64,000 bases of DNA. Source: Shinella sp. CPCC 101442 (lineage in GTDB: Bacteria; Pseudomonadota; Alphaproteobacteria; Rhizobiales; Rhizobiaceae). A model generated the notes under the pieces. It had not been told where the DNA came from, ran no database searches, and saw nothing but the letters and a program-made list of their open reading frames with translations. The position numbers and the translations under genes were made by a program. The stretch spans positions 558,001 through 622,000 of the forward strand of contig NZ_JALIQS010000003.1 of the NCBI RefSeq assembly GCF_024704725.1, in the 5' to 3' direction. This document shows, piece after piece, positions 35,589 to 44,079 of the stretch (its first letter is position 1; every line of letters starts with the position of its first letter).

Positions 35589-35762
35589 ATGCTGAAATGG
35601 GCTTTGATTTTTCTCGTCATTTCGCTGATCGCGGGCTTCCTGGGCTTCTCCGGGGTCTCCGCCGCCACGGCGACCGTCGCCAAGGTGCTCTTCGCGATCG
35701 CCCTCATCATCTTCCTGATTTTCGTGGTGCTTGCACTGACGGCCGGTAGCCTCGCCTTCTGA
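35589..35762 (+). CDS. DUF1328-family small membrane protein
   Basis: A 57-residue protein with two hydrophobic helices ([20 protein letters not shown] and [20 protein letters not shown]) and the family's [13 protein letters not shown] turn. DUF1328 (YtjA-like) peptides are common inner-membrane proteins of unknown function that are often stress-induced. GGAGACATCACC precedes the ATG at 35589. It is a single gene between the polyamine and iron loci. Confidence 0.9.
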   Translation: MLKWALIFLVISLIAGFLGFSGVSAATATVAKVLFAIALIIFLIFVVLALTAGSLAF

Positions 35763-35812
35763 GTGCACCCTATCCACAATTCCTGTGGCATTCACGCAAC
35801 AGCGGCGAAATC

Positions 35813-35829
35813 ATGACTATTATAGTCAT
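35813..35829. promoter_or_regulatory. Iron-responsive operator (RirA IRO-box-like)
   Basis: ATGACTAT-T-ATAGTCAT is a perfect 17-base palindrome. It contains TGA-N9-TCA, the published consensus of the rhizobial iron repressor RirA. It lies 75-91 bases upstream of the TonB receptor start, so iron repression of the receptor/FhuF/binding-protein operon is expected. Confidence 0.75.
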
Positions 35830-35863
35830 ATAATTTCTTGCGGCGCCAAGAATCCTGATAAAA

Positions 35864-35883
35864 ACAGTCATCTTATTGACTGT
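35864..35883. promoter_or_regulatory. Second inverted repeat upstream of the TonB receptor
   Basis: ACAGTCA (35864-35870) and TGACTGT (35877-35883) are perfectly complementary around a six-base spacer. It shares the GTCA/TGAC half-site with the palindrome 35 bases upstream but in the inverse arrangement. It lies in the leader just before the start codon and could be a second operator or a hairpin in the mRNA. Confidence 0.55.
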
Positions 35884-35903
35884 CCCATCAGAAAGTGACC
35901 CGC

Positions 35904-38081
35904 ATGCAAAACCGCACCCGCACGCTGCTCCGGCTGGCGCTCGCCGGAACCTCCTTCCTGACGCTCGCCACCATGGCGCTGGCGCAGGACCAGGCGACGA
36001 CCGACGCCAGCGGCGCGACCACGCTCGAAGACATCGTCGTCAACGGCGGCAGCGGCGGCGTCATCACGGCGGACGGCTATGTGGGCAAGAGCAGCGCGAC
36101 GGGCGCCAAGACCGATACGCCGTTCCTCCAGACGCCGCAGTCGATCTCGTCCGTCACCAAGGACCAGTTGGAAGACCGCAACCCGCAGACCCTGCTGGAG
36201 ACGATCGCCTATACGCCTGGCACCCGCGTCGGCGGCTACGGCTTCGACCCGCGCTTTGACAGCTTCACGCTGCGCGGTTTCGACGTGACCTACTCCAGCG
36301 TCTTCAGAGACAATTTGCGCCAGCCCGGCTTCGGCTCCTCGCTCTTCAAGACCGAACCCTATGGCCTCGAAGGCGTTTCGATCCTGCGCGGCCCGTCGTC
36401 CGCCCTTTACGGGCCGGCCGGCGCCGGTGGCCTCTACAACCTCATCAGCAAGCGTCCAACAGAAGAGGCGATGCGCGAGGTCGAGGTGCAATATGGCAGC
36501 CATGACCGCTACCAGGGCCAGTTCGATCTCTCCGGCCCGATCAACGAGGAAGACCCCGTCTACTATCGCCTGACCGGTTTGCTCCGCGACTCCGACACGG
36601 AACAGGTCGGCGTTCCCGACAATCGTGCCTACATCGCGCCGGCCATCACCTGGAAGCCGGACGAGGACACGAAGTTGACCATCCTCGGCGAATATTCCCG
36701 AACCGAGACCGGCGGTACGGCCGCCTACTTCTTCGACGGCGTCGCCAACAAAGTCACCGACATCTTCGCGGGCAATCCCGCCTTCAACGACGCTGTCCAG
36801 AACCAGGGGCGCATCGGCTACGAGTTCGAACATCGCTTCAACGACGTCTTCGTCTTCCGTCAGAACGCTCGCGCCTCCTGGCTGAACATCGACGCCGACT
36901 GGGCCTTTGCTTCCGAGCGGAACGCAACGGACCCCACCCTGCTGGAAGGCACAGCCGGCACATACGAGGAATGGCTGGATACCTATACGATCGACAACCA
37001 GCTTGAAGCGAAGTTCGAGACCGGGGCATTCGAACACACGCTGCTCACCGGCATCGATATCACCAAGGTCTACTGGAAGTCACTCAACGGCTATGGCTCC
37101 ACGCCGCCGATCGATACCGACAACCCTACGGTGGGCCGCCCGGTCGATCCGATCGCTTTCCAGACGAAGACCGTGCAGGATCAGCTCGTGACCGGCCTCT
37201 ACATGCAGGACCAGATCCGCTACGACGCGCTGACCTTCACTCTGGGCGGCCGCTATGACTGGGTATCGACCGACACCGACGACACCGACCTCGCGTCCGG
37301 CGCCGTTGGCACGACCAAGCAGAATGACCGTGCGTTCACAGGGCGGATTGGCGTGAGCTATGAAACCCCGTGGGGCATTACGCCCTACGCCAGCTATTCG
37401 ACCGCCTTCTTCCCGAACGGCGGCGTGGACATCGAAACGCGCGATCCCTTCAAGCCGACGGAGAGCAAGCAACAGGAAATCGGCGTGAAGTACCTGCTGC
37501 CCGACAGCAACACGCTTCTGACCGCCGCTCTATTCAACATCGACCAGAAGAACAGCCTGTACTACGAGGTCGTTGAACTCGACGACGGCACCGTCACCAA
37601 TGCTCAGGTTCAGCGCGGCGAGATCCGCTCGCGGGGCTTCGAACTCGAAGCCAACACCTCGCTGGACAACGGCCTGTCGCTTATCGCGTCCTACACCTAC
37701 ACGAAGACCGAGATTCTGGACGGGCCGACCGGTACGGTCGGAAACGAAGTTTCCTCCGTACCAAACCACATGGCATCGTTCTGGGCGCATTATGATCTGC
37801 CGGAGGATGGTCCCTTGGCCGGTCTCGGTATCGGCGCGGGCGTGCGCTTCCTCGGATCCAGCTACGGCAGCGACTACAACACGACGAAGAACAGCGCTCG
37901 CGCGCTCGTCGACGCATCGCTCGATTTCGATTTCTCGGCAATCAACAAGGAGTATGCAGGCCTCAAGCTGCAGGTCAACGCGACGAACCTGTTCAACCGC
38001 CAGGACTCCGTTTGCTCTTCCGGTTATTGCTACCGCGATCAGGGCCGCACGGTTATCGGCAGCCTGAAATATTCGTGGTAA
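35904..38081 (+). CDS. TonB-dependent siderophore receptor
   Basis: A 725-residue outer-membrane receptor with a signal peptide (cleavage near ALAQDQ), a TonB box-like TTLEDIVVNG, a plug domain (TPQSISSVTKDQLEDRN, LRGPSSALYGPAGAGGLYNL) and a 22-strand barrel ending in aromatic residues (SLKYSW). It resembles the FhuA/ferrichrome and hydroxamate receptors. The ATG at 35904 is preferred; a GTG at 35895 would add three residues. It lies downstream of a RirA-like box and heads an operon with a FhuF-type reductase and a binding protein, so it imports a ferric hydroxamate or similar siderophore. Confidence 0.93.
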   Translation: MQNRTRTLLRLALAGTSFLTLATMALAQDQATTDASGATTLEDIVVNGGSGGVITADGYVGKSSATGAKTDTPFLQTPQSISSVTKDQLEDRNPQTLLETIAYTPGTRVGGYGFDPRFDSFTLRGFDVTYSSVFRDNLRQPGFGSSLFKTEPYGLEGVSILRGPSSALYGPAGAGGLYNLISKRPTEEAMREVEVQYGSHDRYQGQFDLSGPINEEDPVYYRLTGLLRDSDTEQVGVPDNRAYIAPAITWKPDEDTKLTILGEYSRTETGGTAAYFFDGVANKVTDIFAGNPAFNDAVQNQGRIGYEFEHRFNDVFVFRQNARASWLNIDADWAFASERNATDPTLLEGTAGTYEEWLDTYTIDNQLEAKFETGAFEHTLLTGIDITKVYWKSLNGYGSTPPIDTDNPTVGRPVDPIAFQTKTVQDQLVTGLYMQDQIRYDALTFTLGGRYDWVSTDTDDTDLASGAVGTTKQNDRAFTGRIGVSYETPWGITPYASYSTAFFPNGGVDIETRDPFKPTESKQQEIGVKYLLPDSNTLLTAALFNIDQKNSLYYEVVELDDGTVTNAQVQRGEIRSRGFELEANTSLDNGLSLIASYTYTKTEILDGPTGTVGNEVSSVPNHMASFWAHYDLPEDGPLAGLGIGAGVRFLGSSYGSDYNTTKNSARALVDASLDFDFSAINKEYAGLKLQVNATNLFNRQDSVCSSGYCYRDQGRTVIGSLKYSW

Positions 38082-38085
38082 GCCC

Positions 38086-38844
38086 TTGACGACGCTTTCC
38101 TCAGAGGATCGCGGAACCGCTTTTAGGCCGGAAGGCCTGAGGGCGGTCTTTTCCGGCGAACATGCCTGGTGCGGCGAAAAGATGATGCTCTCGTCGGATC
38201 TCGAGGGCGCCATTCCGCTCGGCGAGTTCCTGGCGGGAGACGGTTTTTCCGAAACGCTCGACCGCTTCGCCGCAAGCTACGGCAAGGCGGACCGGCGCGC
38301 GGCCGCCTCCTTCTGGTCGCTCTACTATTTTTCCACCCTGACCATCCCCTATATCGTCGCCCGCCGGGCGGAGCGGGCGCTGCCCGTCGCCTTCGACGAT
38401 ATGACCATCGCGATTGGCGAAGACGGCCTGCCGCGCGCCTTCGGCCTGCCGCATGAAGGCGACTGGAGCGAGGGTGACGATCTCGTGCGTTTCATCACGC
38501 CCCTGGTCGACTGCCACCTCGCCCGCACCGTGGCGCTCTTCAAGGAAAAGTCCGGCATCGCGCCAAAGCTCGCCTGGAACAACGCCGCCGTCTATATCGA
38601 CTACGCCTTCAACGTGACGGACCGCGCGCCGCCCGAAGGCGACGATCCCTGGCCGTCACGCCCGTTGTTCGATTGCCCGCTGCTGGCCGATGGCAGCCGC
38701 AACCCCTTTCACGGATGCCTGCGCCACGAGCTCGACGCGGGCACGACGCAGTGTCGTCGAAAAGTCTGCTGCCTGCGCTACATGCTGCCAGGCATTCCCG
38801 GCTGCGGCGAGCTGTGCGCCCTGCCTGAACTCAGAAAGCAATGA
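38086..38844 (+). CDS. fhuF: FhuF-like ferric-siderophore reductase
   Basis: A 252-residue cytoplasmic protein related to FhuF, the 2Fe-2S reductase that frees iron from ferric hydroxamates. Family traits are WNNAAVYIDY near residue 165 and four C-terminal cysteines. The usual spacing is C-C-x10-C-x2-C; here it reads C-C-x10-C-x3-C (CC, then CGELC), so one residue is inserted. It has to start with TTG at 38086, four bases after the receptor stop, unless it begins at an internal ATG. Its end overlaps the binding-protein gene by ATGA. Confidence 0.85.
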   Translation: MTTLSSEDRGTAFRPEGLRAVFSGEHAWCGEKMMLSSDLEGAIPLGEFLAGDGFSETLDRFAASYGKADRRAAASFWSLYYFSTLTIPYIVARRAERALPVAFDDMTIAIGEDGLPRAFGLPHEGDWSEGDDLVRFITPLVDCHLARTVALFKEKSGIAPKLAWNNAAVYIDYAFNVTDRAPPEGDDPWPSRPLFDCPLLADGSRNPFHGCLRHELDAGTTQCRRKVCCLRYMLPGIPGCGELCALPELRKQ

Positions 38845-39950
38845 TCATGCGCCTTCTCGCCCTCGTCGCCGCAGCTTTCCTGCTCGTCGTCGCCCCGCCG
38901 CTGCGTGCTGAAGTCCAGTATCCGCTGACCGTCACGGATGCACTCGGCCGCGAGGTCACCATCGCGGCGCAGCCGAAGGCGATCCTGCTCGGCAGCGGGT
39001 TCAATCTCGTGGCGCTGTCGCTGATCCATCCCGACCCGGTCAGCATCCTCGCCGGCTGGGCCAGCGACATGAAGGGCGACAACCCGGAAATCTATGCCCG
39101 CTTCAAGGACAAGTTCCCTGCTATCGAGCAGGTGCCGATCATTGGCGACGGCGTCACCGTCTCCTTCGAGGCGGCTCTGTCGCTGAAGGCGGATCTTGCC
39201 ATCCTCGCCAACTGGCAGGCTGACACGGAACTCGGCAAACAGGCGATCGGCTATCTCGAACAGACCGGCGTTCCCGTCGTCGTCGTCGATTTCAACAGCG
39301 ACGCCCTCAAGAACACCGCCGACAACATGCGCCTGCTCGGCAAGGTGCTGAACCGCGAGGACCAGGCCAACGCCTTCGCCGATTTCTACGATGCCCGCGT
39401 GAAGCGTATCCGCGACCGCGTTGCGGAGCACCCGGAGCCCGGCCCGAGCGTGCTGATGGACGCCTTCCCGAATCCGGAAAAATGCTGCTACGCCTATGGC
39501 ACCGGGGGCCTTGGCGCCTTCATCGCCATCACCGGCAGCCGCAACATCGCCGAAAGCCTGCCGGCGCAGGGCGGCATCGTCAATCTCGAATTCATCGTCG
39601 CGGCCGAGCCGGACGTCTATATCGCGACGGCCTCGCCGGGCGGCGTCTACAGCACCTTTTCCGTCGGCCCCGGCGTGAACCCGACCGAAGCACGCGAAAC
39701 CCTCGGCCGCGCCGTGAACGGCCCGCTGCTGTCAGGCCTCAAGGCCGTGAAGGAAGAACGGGTCTACGGCCTCTGGAACTTCTTCAACGCCGTGCCGCTC
39801 AACATCCTTGCCGCCGAAGCCTTCGCGCACTGGCTGCGTCCGGACATTTTTGCCGACATCGATCCCGATGCGACGCTGAAGGAAATCAACGCGCGTTTCG
39901 CCGCCGTTCCCTTCGACGGCGCCTATTGGATCGCGCTCAAGCCGAATTGA
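38841..39950 (+). CDS. Iron-siderophore ABC transporter substrate-binding protein
   Basis: A 369-residue periplasmic binding protein of the FecB/BtuF (helical backbone) class, with a Sec signal ending at PLRAEV. Typical parts are YPLTVTDALGREVTIAAQPK, DLAILANWQ and VNLEFIVAAEPDVYIATASP. It would receive the ferric siderophore from the TonB receptor. No cognate permease or ATPase follows in the window, so the inner-membrane step must be encoded elsewhere. Confidence 0.9.
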   Translation: MIMRLLALVAAAFLLVVAPPLRAEVQYPLTVTDALGREVTIAAQPKAILLGSGFNLVALSLIHPDPVSILAGWASDMKGDNPEIYARFKDKFPAIEQVPIIGDGVTVSFEAALSLKADLAILANWQADTELGKQAIGYLEQTGVPVVVVDFNSDALKNTADNMRLLGKVLNREDQANAFADFYDARVKRIRDRVAEHPEPGPSVLMDAFPNPEKCCYAYGTGGLGAFIAITGSRNIAESLPAQGGIVNLEFIVAAEPDVYIATASPGGVYSTFSVGPGVNPTEARETLGRAVNGPLLSGLKAVKEERVYGLWNFFNAVPLNILAAEAFAHWLRPDIFADIDPDATLKEINARFAAVPFDGAYWIALKPN

Positions 39951-40009
39951 ACCGGCCTGCCCTTTCGGCAGCCTGCCGCGCACGCTATATCATGCCCAGG
40001 AGGACCTGA

Positions 40010-40525
40010 ATGATCTGGGCATTTGCGGTTGTGGCGGCGGCCATTCTTTATCTCGCGTTGCGTTTCCGGCGTTTTCAAAGCTGGGTGGAACCCGTCCTCA
40101 CCATCGTGGTGGCCATCGGCCTTGCGGCCGCCCTCCTCATCTGGTTCGTCGAAGAGCGTACCCCCTCGGGTACGCCCGTCGTGCCGGAAACGGAAACGCC
40201 GGCGCTTTCGGCCGAAGTCGTCACGCTCTCCGAAATGCAGGCGGATGCCGGCCAGACGAGAACGAGCTTCCGCGTGACCGGACAGGTGACGAACAGCGGC
40301 ACCGTGCCGATGCAGTCCTTCTGGCTGGATGTCGTGCTGTCCGATTGCCCCGATGGCACCTGCCGTGAGGTCGGGCGCGACGACGCGCTCATCGTCCTGC
40401 GCGTCCTGCCGGGCGAAAGCGCCGATTTCTCGACTTTCGCCGTCTTCCCCGGCATCGACCTTACCCCCCTCACGGCGCCCAGGTTCGATTACGGCGTCCG
40501 CGACGTGCGCGCCGTCAGGCGCTAG
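40010..40525 (+). CDS. Membrane-anchored protein with FxLYD-like domain
   Basis: A 171-residue protein with two N-terminal membrane segments (residues 1-18 and 26-47), then a periplasmic domain. The domain pattern, RVTGQVTNSGTVPMQSFWLD followed by VLPGESADFSTFAVFPG, resembles FxLYD-type beta sandwiches of unknown function. AGGAGG stands before the ATG at 40010. It overlaps the convergent isochorismatase gene by four bases. No pathway can be assigned. Confidence 0.8.
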   Translation: MIWAFAVVAAAILYLALRFRRFQSWVEPVLTIVVAIGLAAALLIWFVEERTPSGTPVVPETETPALSAEVVTLSEMQADAGQTRTSFRVTGQVTNSGTVPMQSFWLDVVLSDCPDGTCREVGRDDALIVLRVLPGESADFSTFAVFPGIDLTPLTAPRFDYGVRDVRAVRR

Positions 40526-41082
40526 AGACCGGCGATCGCGTCCGCCGTGGTCAGCACGGTGGCGAACTCGTGCCGCAACGTCGCGACATGGGCGCGATGG
40601 ACATCACGCGCCGCAATCGTCCCGCCGTCGCCATCCGGCAGGTCGAAGCAGTCGCAGGCGTCCTCGACGAGAAACACGCGGTAGCCCAAATTGGCGCCGA
40701 CGCGCACGGTGGTCGATACGCACATATCCGTCGAGATGCCGAAGAGCACGATTGTATCAACCCCCAGGCGACGCAGGCGCAGATCGAGATCCGTTCCGAT
40801 GAAAGCGGCGTTGACGCTCTTGCGCACCAGCGGCTCGCCGGCCTGCGGCTCGAAGCCGGTGCGCAGGGCATTGCCGGGCCGGTCGGGGCGCAGGGTGGAA
40901 TTTGGCTCGGCGCTGTCATGGCAGACGTGGATGACCGGCCGGGAGGCCGCGCGCCAGGCGGCGAGCAAAGCGAGACCATTCTCGTCCAGCTTCTTGTTCC
41001 AGCGCGGCGCCCAGGGCGCCGCGTCGAAGGCCTGTTGCATGTCGATGGGGATCAGGACGGCATTTTGCGGTAGGCTCGGCAT
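40522..41082 (-). CDS. Isochorismatase-family cysteine hydrolase
   Basis: A 186-residue hydrolase with the family triad: Asp14 (LIPIDMQQAF), Lys88 (VRKSVNAAF) and Cys121 (GISTDMCVSTTVR). Members cleave amides such as nicotinamide, N-carbamoylsarcosine, biuret or ureidoacrylate. N-carbamoylsarcosine would suit the nearby sarcosine-type enzymes, but nothing in the sequence proves it. It is divergent from an Lrp-type regulator, which may control it. Confidence 0.9.
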   Translation of the reverse strand: MPSLPQNAVLIPIDMQQAFDAAPWAPRWNKKLDENGLALLAAWRAASRPVIHVCHDSAEPNSTLRPDRPGNALRTGFEPQAGEPLVRKSVNAAFIGTDLDLRLRRLGVDTIVLFGISTDMCVSTTVRVGANLGYRVFLVEDACDCFDLPDGDGGTIAARDVHRAHVATLRHEFATVLTTADAIAGL

Positions 41083-41192
41083 CGGTTTCTCCTTGAAGCG
41101 ATACCCGACGAATAGTTGCTTTATCGTCCGGTTTCGCGCAGCAAGGAGACGGAGTGCCGGACATTTGTCCGGTCAGAGGGAGAATTTTCCGG

Positions 41193-41639
41193 ATGAACGA
41201 GCTGGACGAAAAGGACAGACTGCTTCTCACGGCCCTTCGCGCCGATGCCCGCCAGAGCCTCGTGGAGCTTGCCCGCCACACCGGCCTTTCCCGCAGCGCC
41301 GTGCATGAACGCATCCGGCGGCTGGAAGCCAAAGGCGTGATATCCGGCTACACGGTGAAGCTCGGCATCAGCAGGGACCGGGCCGGCGTGGAAGCCCTGA
41401 TCGCTGTCGGCTTCCAGCAGGGCCGCAACTGCGACCACATCGTGCCGCATCTCACCGGCATCCCCAACGTCGTGACCTGCTGGTCGCTCGCCGGGCCGAC
41501 GGATCTCATGCTGCTCGTCGAATGCGCATCCAATGCCGAGCTCGACACGGTGCGCCGCCAGATCGCGACGACACCGGGCATCGCGACCGTGCAGACGCAC
41601 GTGTCGCTGCGCACCCATTTCGATCGCCGCGCGGGGTAA
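41193..41639 (+). CDS. Lrp/AsnC-family transcriptional regulator
   Basis: A 148-residue regulator: N-terminal HTH (LDEKDRLLLTALRADARQSL, SRSAVHERIRRLEAKGVISG) and a C-terminal RAM ligand-binding domain (VVTCWSLAGPTDLMLLVECA). Lrp proteins respond to amino acids. The ATG at 41193 is preceded by GAGGGAG. It is divergent from the isochorismatase-family gene and close to the end of the dimethylglycine-type operon. Its targets are inferred only from position. Confidence 0.92.
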   Translation: MNELDEKDRLLLTALRADARQSLVELARHTGLSRSAVHERIRRLEAKGVISGYTVKLGISRDRAGVEALIAVGFQQGRNCDHIVPHLTGIPNVVTCWSLAGPTDLMLLVECASNAELDTVRRQIATTPGIATVQTHVSLRTHFDRRAG

Positions 41640-41699
41640 GCAAAACAAAGGGATGGAGCGCTTCCGTGAATCGACGCAGGAGAACGCTCATCCACCAGT

Positions 41700-43241
41700 T
41701 CAGAAATAGATCTTGAACTTTTCCCGCACCGCCTGGTCCGTGGCAAAGTCGAAGAGCGGGCCGCCGGCTTCGGCGAGGATGCGGTTCTTGCGCTCGATCG
41801 CCTTCTGCACGAGGTCCGGCCGGCCGATCTCGGCCCATTCCTTGGGGCTCGTGCGGTCGGCGACGACGGGGTAGACATATTCCGTCTGCATCAGCGACAG
41901 GGTCTGCGGGTCGCCGAGATAGTGCCCGGGGCCGTCGAGGCAAACCGAGCGCATCGTCTCCAGCGAGACGGAATCTTCCGTGACATCGATGCCGCGCACG
42001 CAGCGCTGCACCTGCCCCAGGAGGTCGTCGCCCAGCACGAGGCTTTCCAGGCAGAAGCCGAGCAGGGACGCGTGCATGCCGACCGCCTCATAGACCATGT
42101 TGAGGCCGGAAAGACCGGCCATGACGTTGGAGATCGCCTGCTCCCAACCGGCCTGCATGTCCGGCAGCTTGGAGTCCGCGATACCGGCAGCCGCCCCGCC
42201 CGGCAGGCCGTAAAACTGGTGCATCTGCGCGCAGCCGGCCGTCAGCAAGGCCTGCTCGCCCGAACCGCCGGACATGGCGCCGGTGCGCAGATCCGACACG
42301 AAAGGCCAGGTGCCGAAGATCGCCGGATGGCCAGGCGCCATGGCATTGACATAGACGACGCCCGCGAGGCACTCGGCGACGGCCTGCACGATGGCGGTCG
42401 CCAGCGGTGCCGGGGCCGTCGCACCCGCCTGCCCTGCCGAGAGCAGCAGGATCGGCATGCCGGCCCGGATGCAGGCTTCCATGGTGATGCAGCTTTCCTC
42501 CGCGAACTTCATCGGCGGCACGACGAAGCAATTGGAATTCGACACGAAGGGCCGCGCCCGCCACTTGTCCTCGCCGCCCGCCATCATGTGGATGAGATCG
42601 AAGCAGCCGGCGACATGGGACGGATCGGAGAAGCTGGTGCCGACATGCTTGGACGTGCCGGCGCAGCAGCCGTACAGCGTGTTGATGTCCATCAGGAAAT
42701 TGTCGGGCACATCCCGGCAGACCATCGCGCGCTGGAAGAAATGCACATTGTCGAGATGGTGGACGAGCTGGGCGGCGTTGAAGAGGTCTTTTGCCGTCGA
42801 CTCGCGATATTCCCGCTTCTCGACATCCACGATATGCACCGCAGCACCCGCCGTACCGTAGTAGACGCGGGTGCCCGAGAGTTCGAGATCGTATTTCGGA
42901 TCGCGGCCGTGCAGCGTGATGTCACGCGCGGCGAGCGCCAGCATGTCCTCCACCAGGGCACGCGGGAAGCGCAGACGCCCGTCCTCACCAAGAATGGCAC
43001 CGGCACCGGTCATGATCTCGACGCCGGATTTTGGCGCATTGGCAAGGCCGATGTTTTCCAAGGCATCCAGCGCCGCTTCGTGGATGCGGCGCACATTCGC
43101 ATCCGTCAGCGGCTTGTACTGGCCGCCGGACAAACCCGGGCGTATGGGTCGGACGTTCTCCGCCAGCGGCGCAGCACGCATCGCAACACGGGCCGCACGG
43201 CCACCGGCGCGACGGGAGGACAAGGCTGCTGCTTCACTCAT
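41700..43241 (-). CDS. MttB-superfamily (trimethylamine/betaine) methyltransferase, non-pyrrolysine
   Basis: A 513-residue member of the trimethylamine methyltransferase family (about 490-500 in methanogens). Recognisable stretches are LTDANVRRIHEAALDALENI, YGCCAGTSKHVGTSFSDPSH and FGTWPFVSDLRTGAMSGGSG. There is no in-frame amber codon, so it is of the non-pyrrolysine class, whose studied members demethylate glycine betaine, proline betaine or carnitine and pass the methyl group to a corrinoid protein. No corrinoid protein gene is adjacent. It is last in an operon with two DMGDH-like flavoproteins and overlaps the previous gene by eight bases. The start is the ATG at 43241. Confidence 0.9.
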   Translation of the reverse strand: MSEAAALSSRRAGGRAARVAMRAAPLAENVRPIRPGLSGGQYKPLTDANVRRIHEAALDALENIGLANAPKSGVEIMTGAGAILGEDGRLRFPRALVEDMLALAARDITLHGRDPKYDLELSGTRVYYGTAGAAVHIVDVEKREYRESTAKDLFNAAQLVHHLDNVHFFQRAMVCRDVPDNFLMDINTLYGCCAGTSKHVGTSFSDPSHVAGCFDLIHMMAGGEDKWRARPFVSNSNCFVVPPMKFAEESCITMEACIRAGMPILLLSAGQAGATAPAPLATAIVQAVAECLAGVVYVNAMAPGHPAIFGTWPFVSDLRTGAMSGGSGEQALLTAGCAQMHQFYGLPGGAAAGIADSKLPDMQAGWEQAISNVMAGLSGLNMVYEAVGMHASLLGFCLESLVLGDDLLGQVQRCVRGIDVTEDSVSLETMRSVCLDGPGHYLGDPQTLSLMQTEYVYPVVADRTSPKEWAEIGRPDLVQKAIERKNRILAEAGGPLFDFATDQAVREKFKIYF

Positions 43242-44079
43242 GATCCGTCTCCCCCGCACCAGCGGCAAGCATCCTGTTGATAAGATCGCCCGACGCGGCA
43301 GCGGACAATTTAGCGAAACTGCCATCCTTCACGATGGCCTCCATCTGTTCGACGATGGCCGCGTGCGTTACGCGGGCGATCATCGAGCCGAGCGAAATTC
43401 GACGCACGCCGATATCGGCGAATTGCGGCACGGTGAGCTGGCGCAACGGCCCCGCGGCGAGCACATTGACCGGCTTGGAAACCGACTGAACCACGCGGCG
43501 CAATTCCGCCTCGCCCGGCGGCACCGGCACATAGAGAAGATCCGCGCCGGCCTTTTCGAAGGCCTGAATCCGGCGGATGGCCTCGTCGAGATCATAGGCG
43601 CCGTTCATCACGCCATCGGCGCGCGCGCAGAGAATGAAGGGACGGCCAAGAGCGCGGGCGGCGTCGGCAGCCGCTCGGATGCGCTCCACGGCGAGGTCGA
43701 ACGCATAGGCGGGGTTGCCGTCCACCATCTGCGTATCTTCGATCGAACAGCCGGAAAGACCGACCTCCGCCGCAAGCCGAATCGTCTCCGCTACCTCCTC
43801 GGGCGCATCGGCAAAGCCGTTCTCGAAATCGCCCGAGACGGGAAGCGGCGTCGCACGCATGATCTCCTCGGCGTGCCTCAGCGATTCATCGCGCGTCACG
43901 CGGCCCATATCCGGCCGGCCAAGCGTGAAGGCGAAGCCGGCCGAGGTCGTGGCGAGCGCCACCGCGCCGGAAGCGGCCATCATGCGGGCAGAGCCGATGT
44001 CCCAGGGGTTCGGGATGACGAAGCAGCCCGACTGGTGCAGGTCATGGAAACGCTGATGGCGCTCGGCGAGGCTGGTCAT
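43234..44079 (-). CDS. Isocitrate lyase/PEP mutase family protein
   Basis: A 281-residue TIM-barrel protein. The segments VSGDFENGFADAPEE and GCSIEDTQM carry the acidic metal ligands of the superfamily, and ILCARADGVMNG matches the later loop. The group includes methylisocitrate lyase, oxaloacetate decarboxylase and carboxyPEP enzymes; the exact reaction is unclear. It sits between a DMGDH-like gene (ATGA overlap) and mttB, so it may process a carbon fragment from betaine breakdown. Confidence 0.87.
   Translation of the reverse strand: MTSLAERHQRFHDLHQSGCFVIPNPWDIGSARMMAASGAVALATTSAGFAFTLGRPDMGRVTRDESLRHAEEIMRATPLPVSGDFENGFADAPEEVAETIRLAAEVGLSGCSIEDTQMVDGNPAYAFDLAVERIRAAADAARALGRPFILCARADGVMNGAYDLDEAIRRIQAFEKAGADLLYVPVPPGEAELRRVVQSVSKPVNVLAAGPLRQLTVPQFADIGVRRISLGSMIARVTHAAIVEQMEAIVKDGSFAKLSAAASGDLINRMLAAGAGETDHE

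Noticed and set aside
41700-43241. Pyrrolysine-containing trimethylamine methyltransferase
   Set aside because: The gene has no in-frame amber codon, and no pyrrolysine genes are visible.
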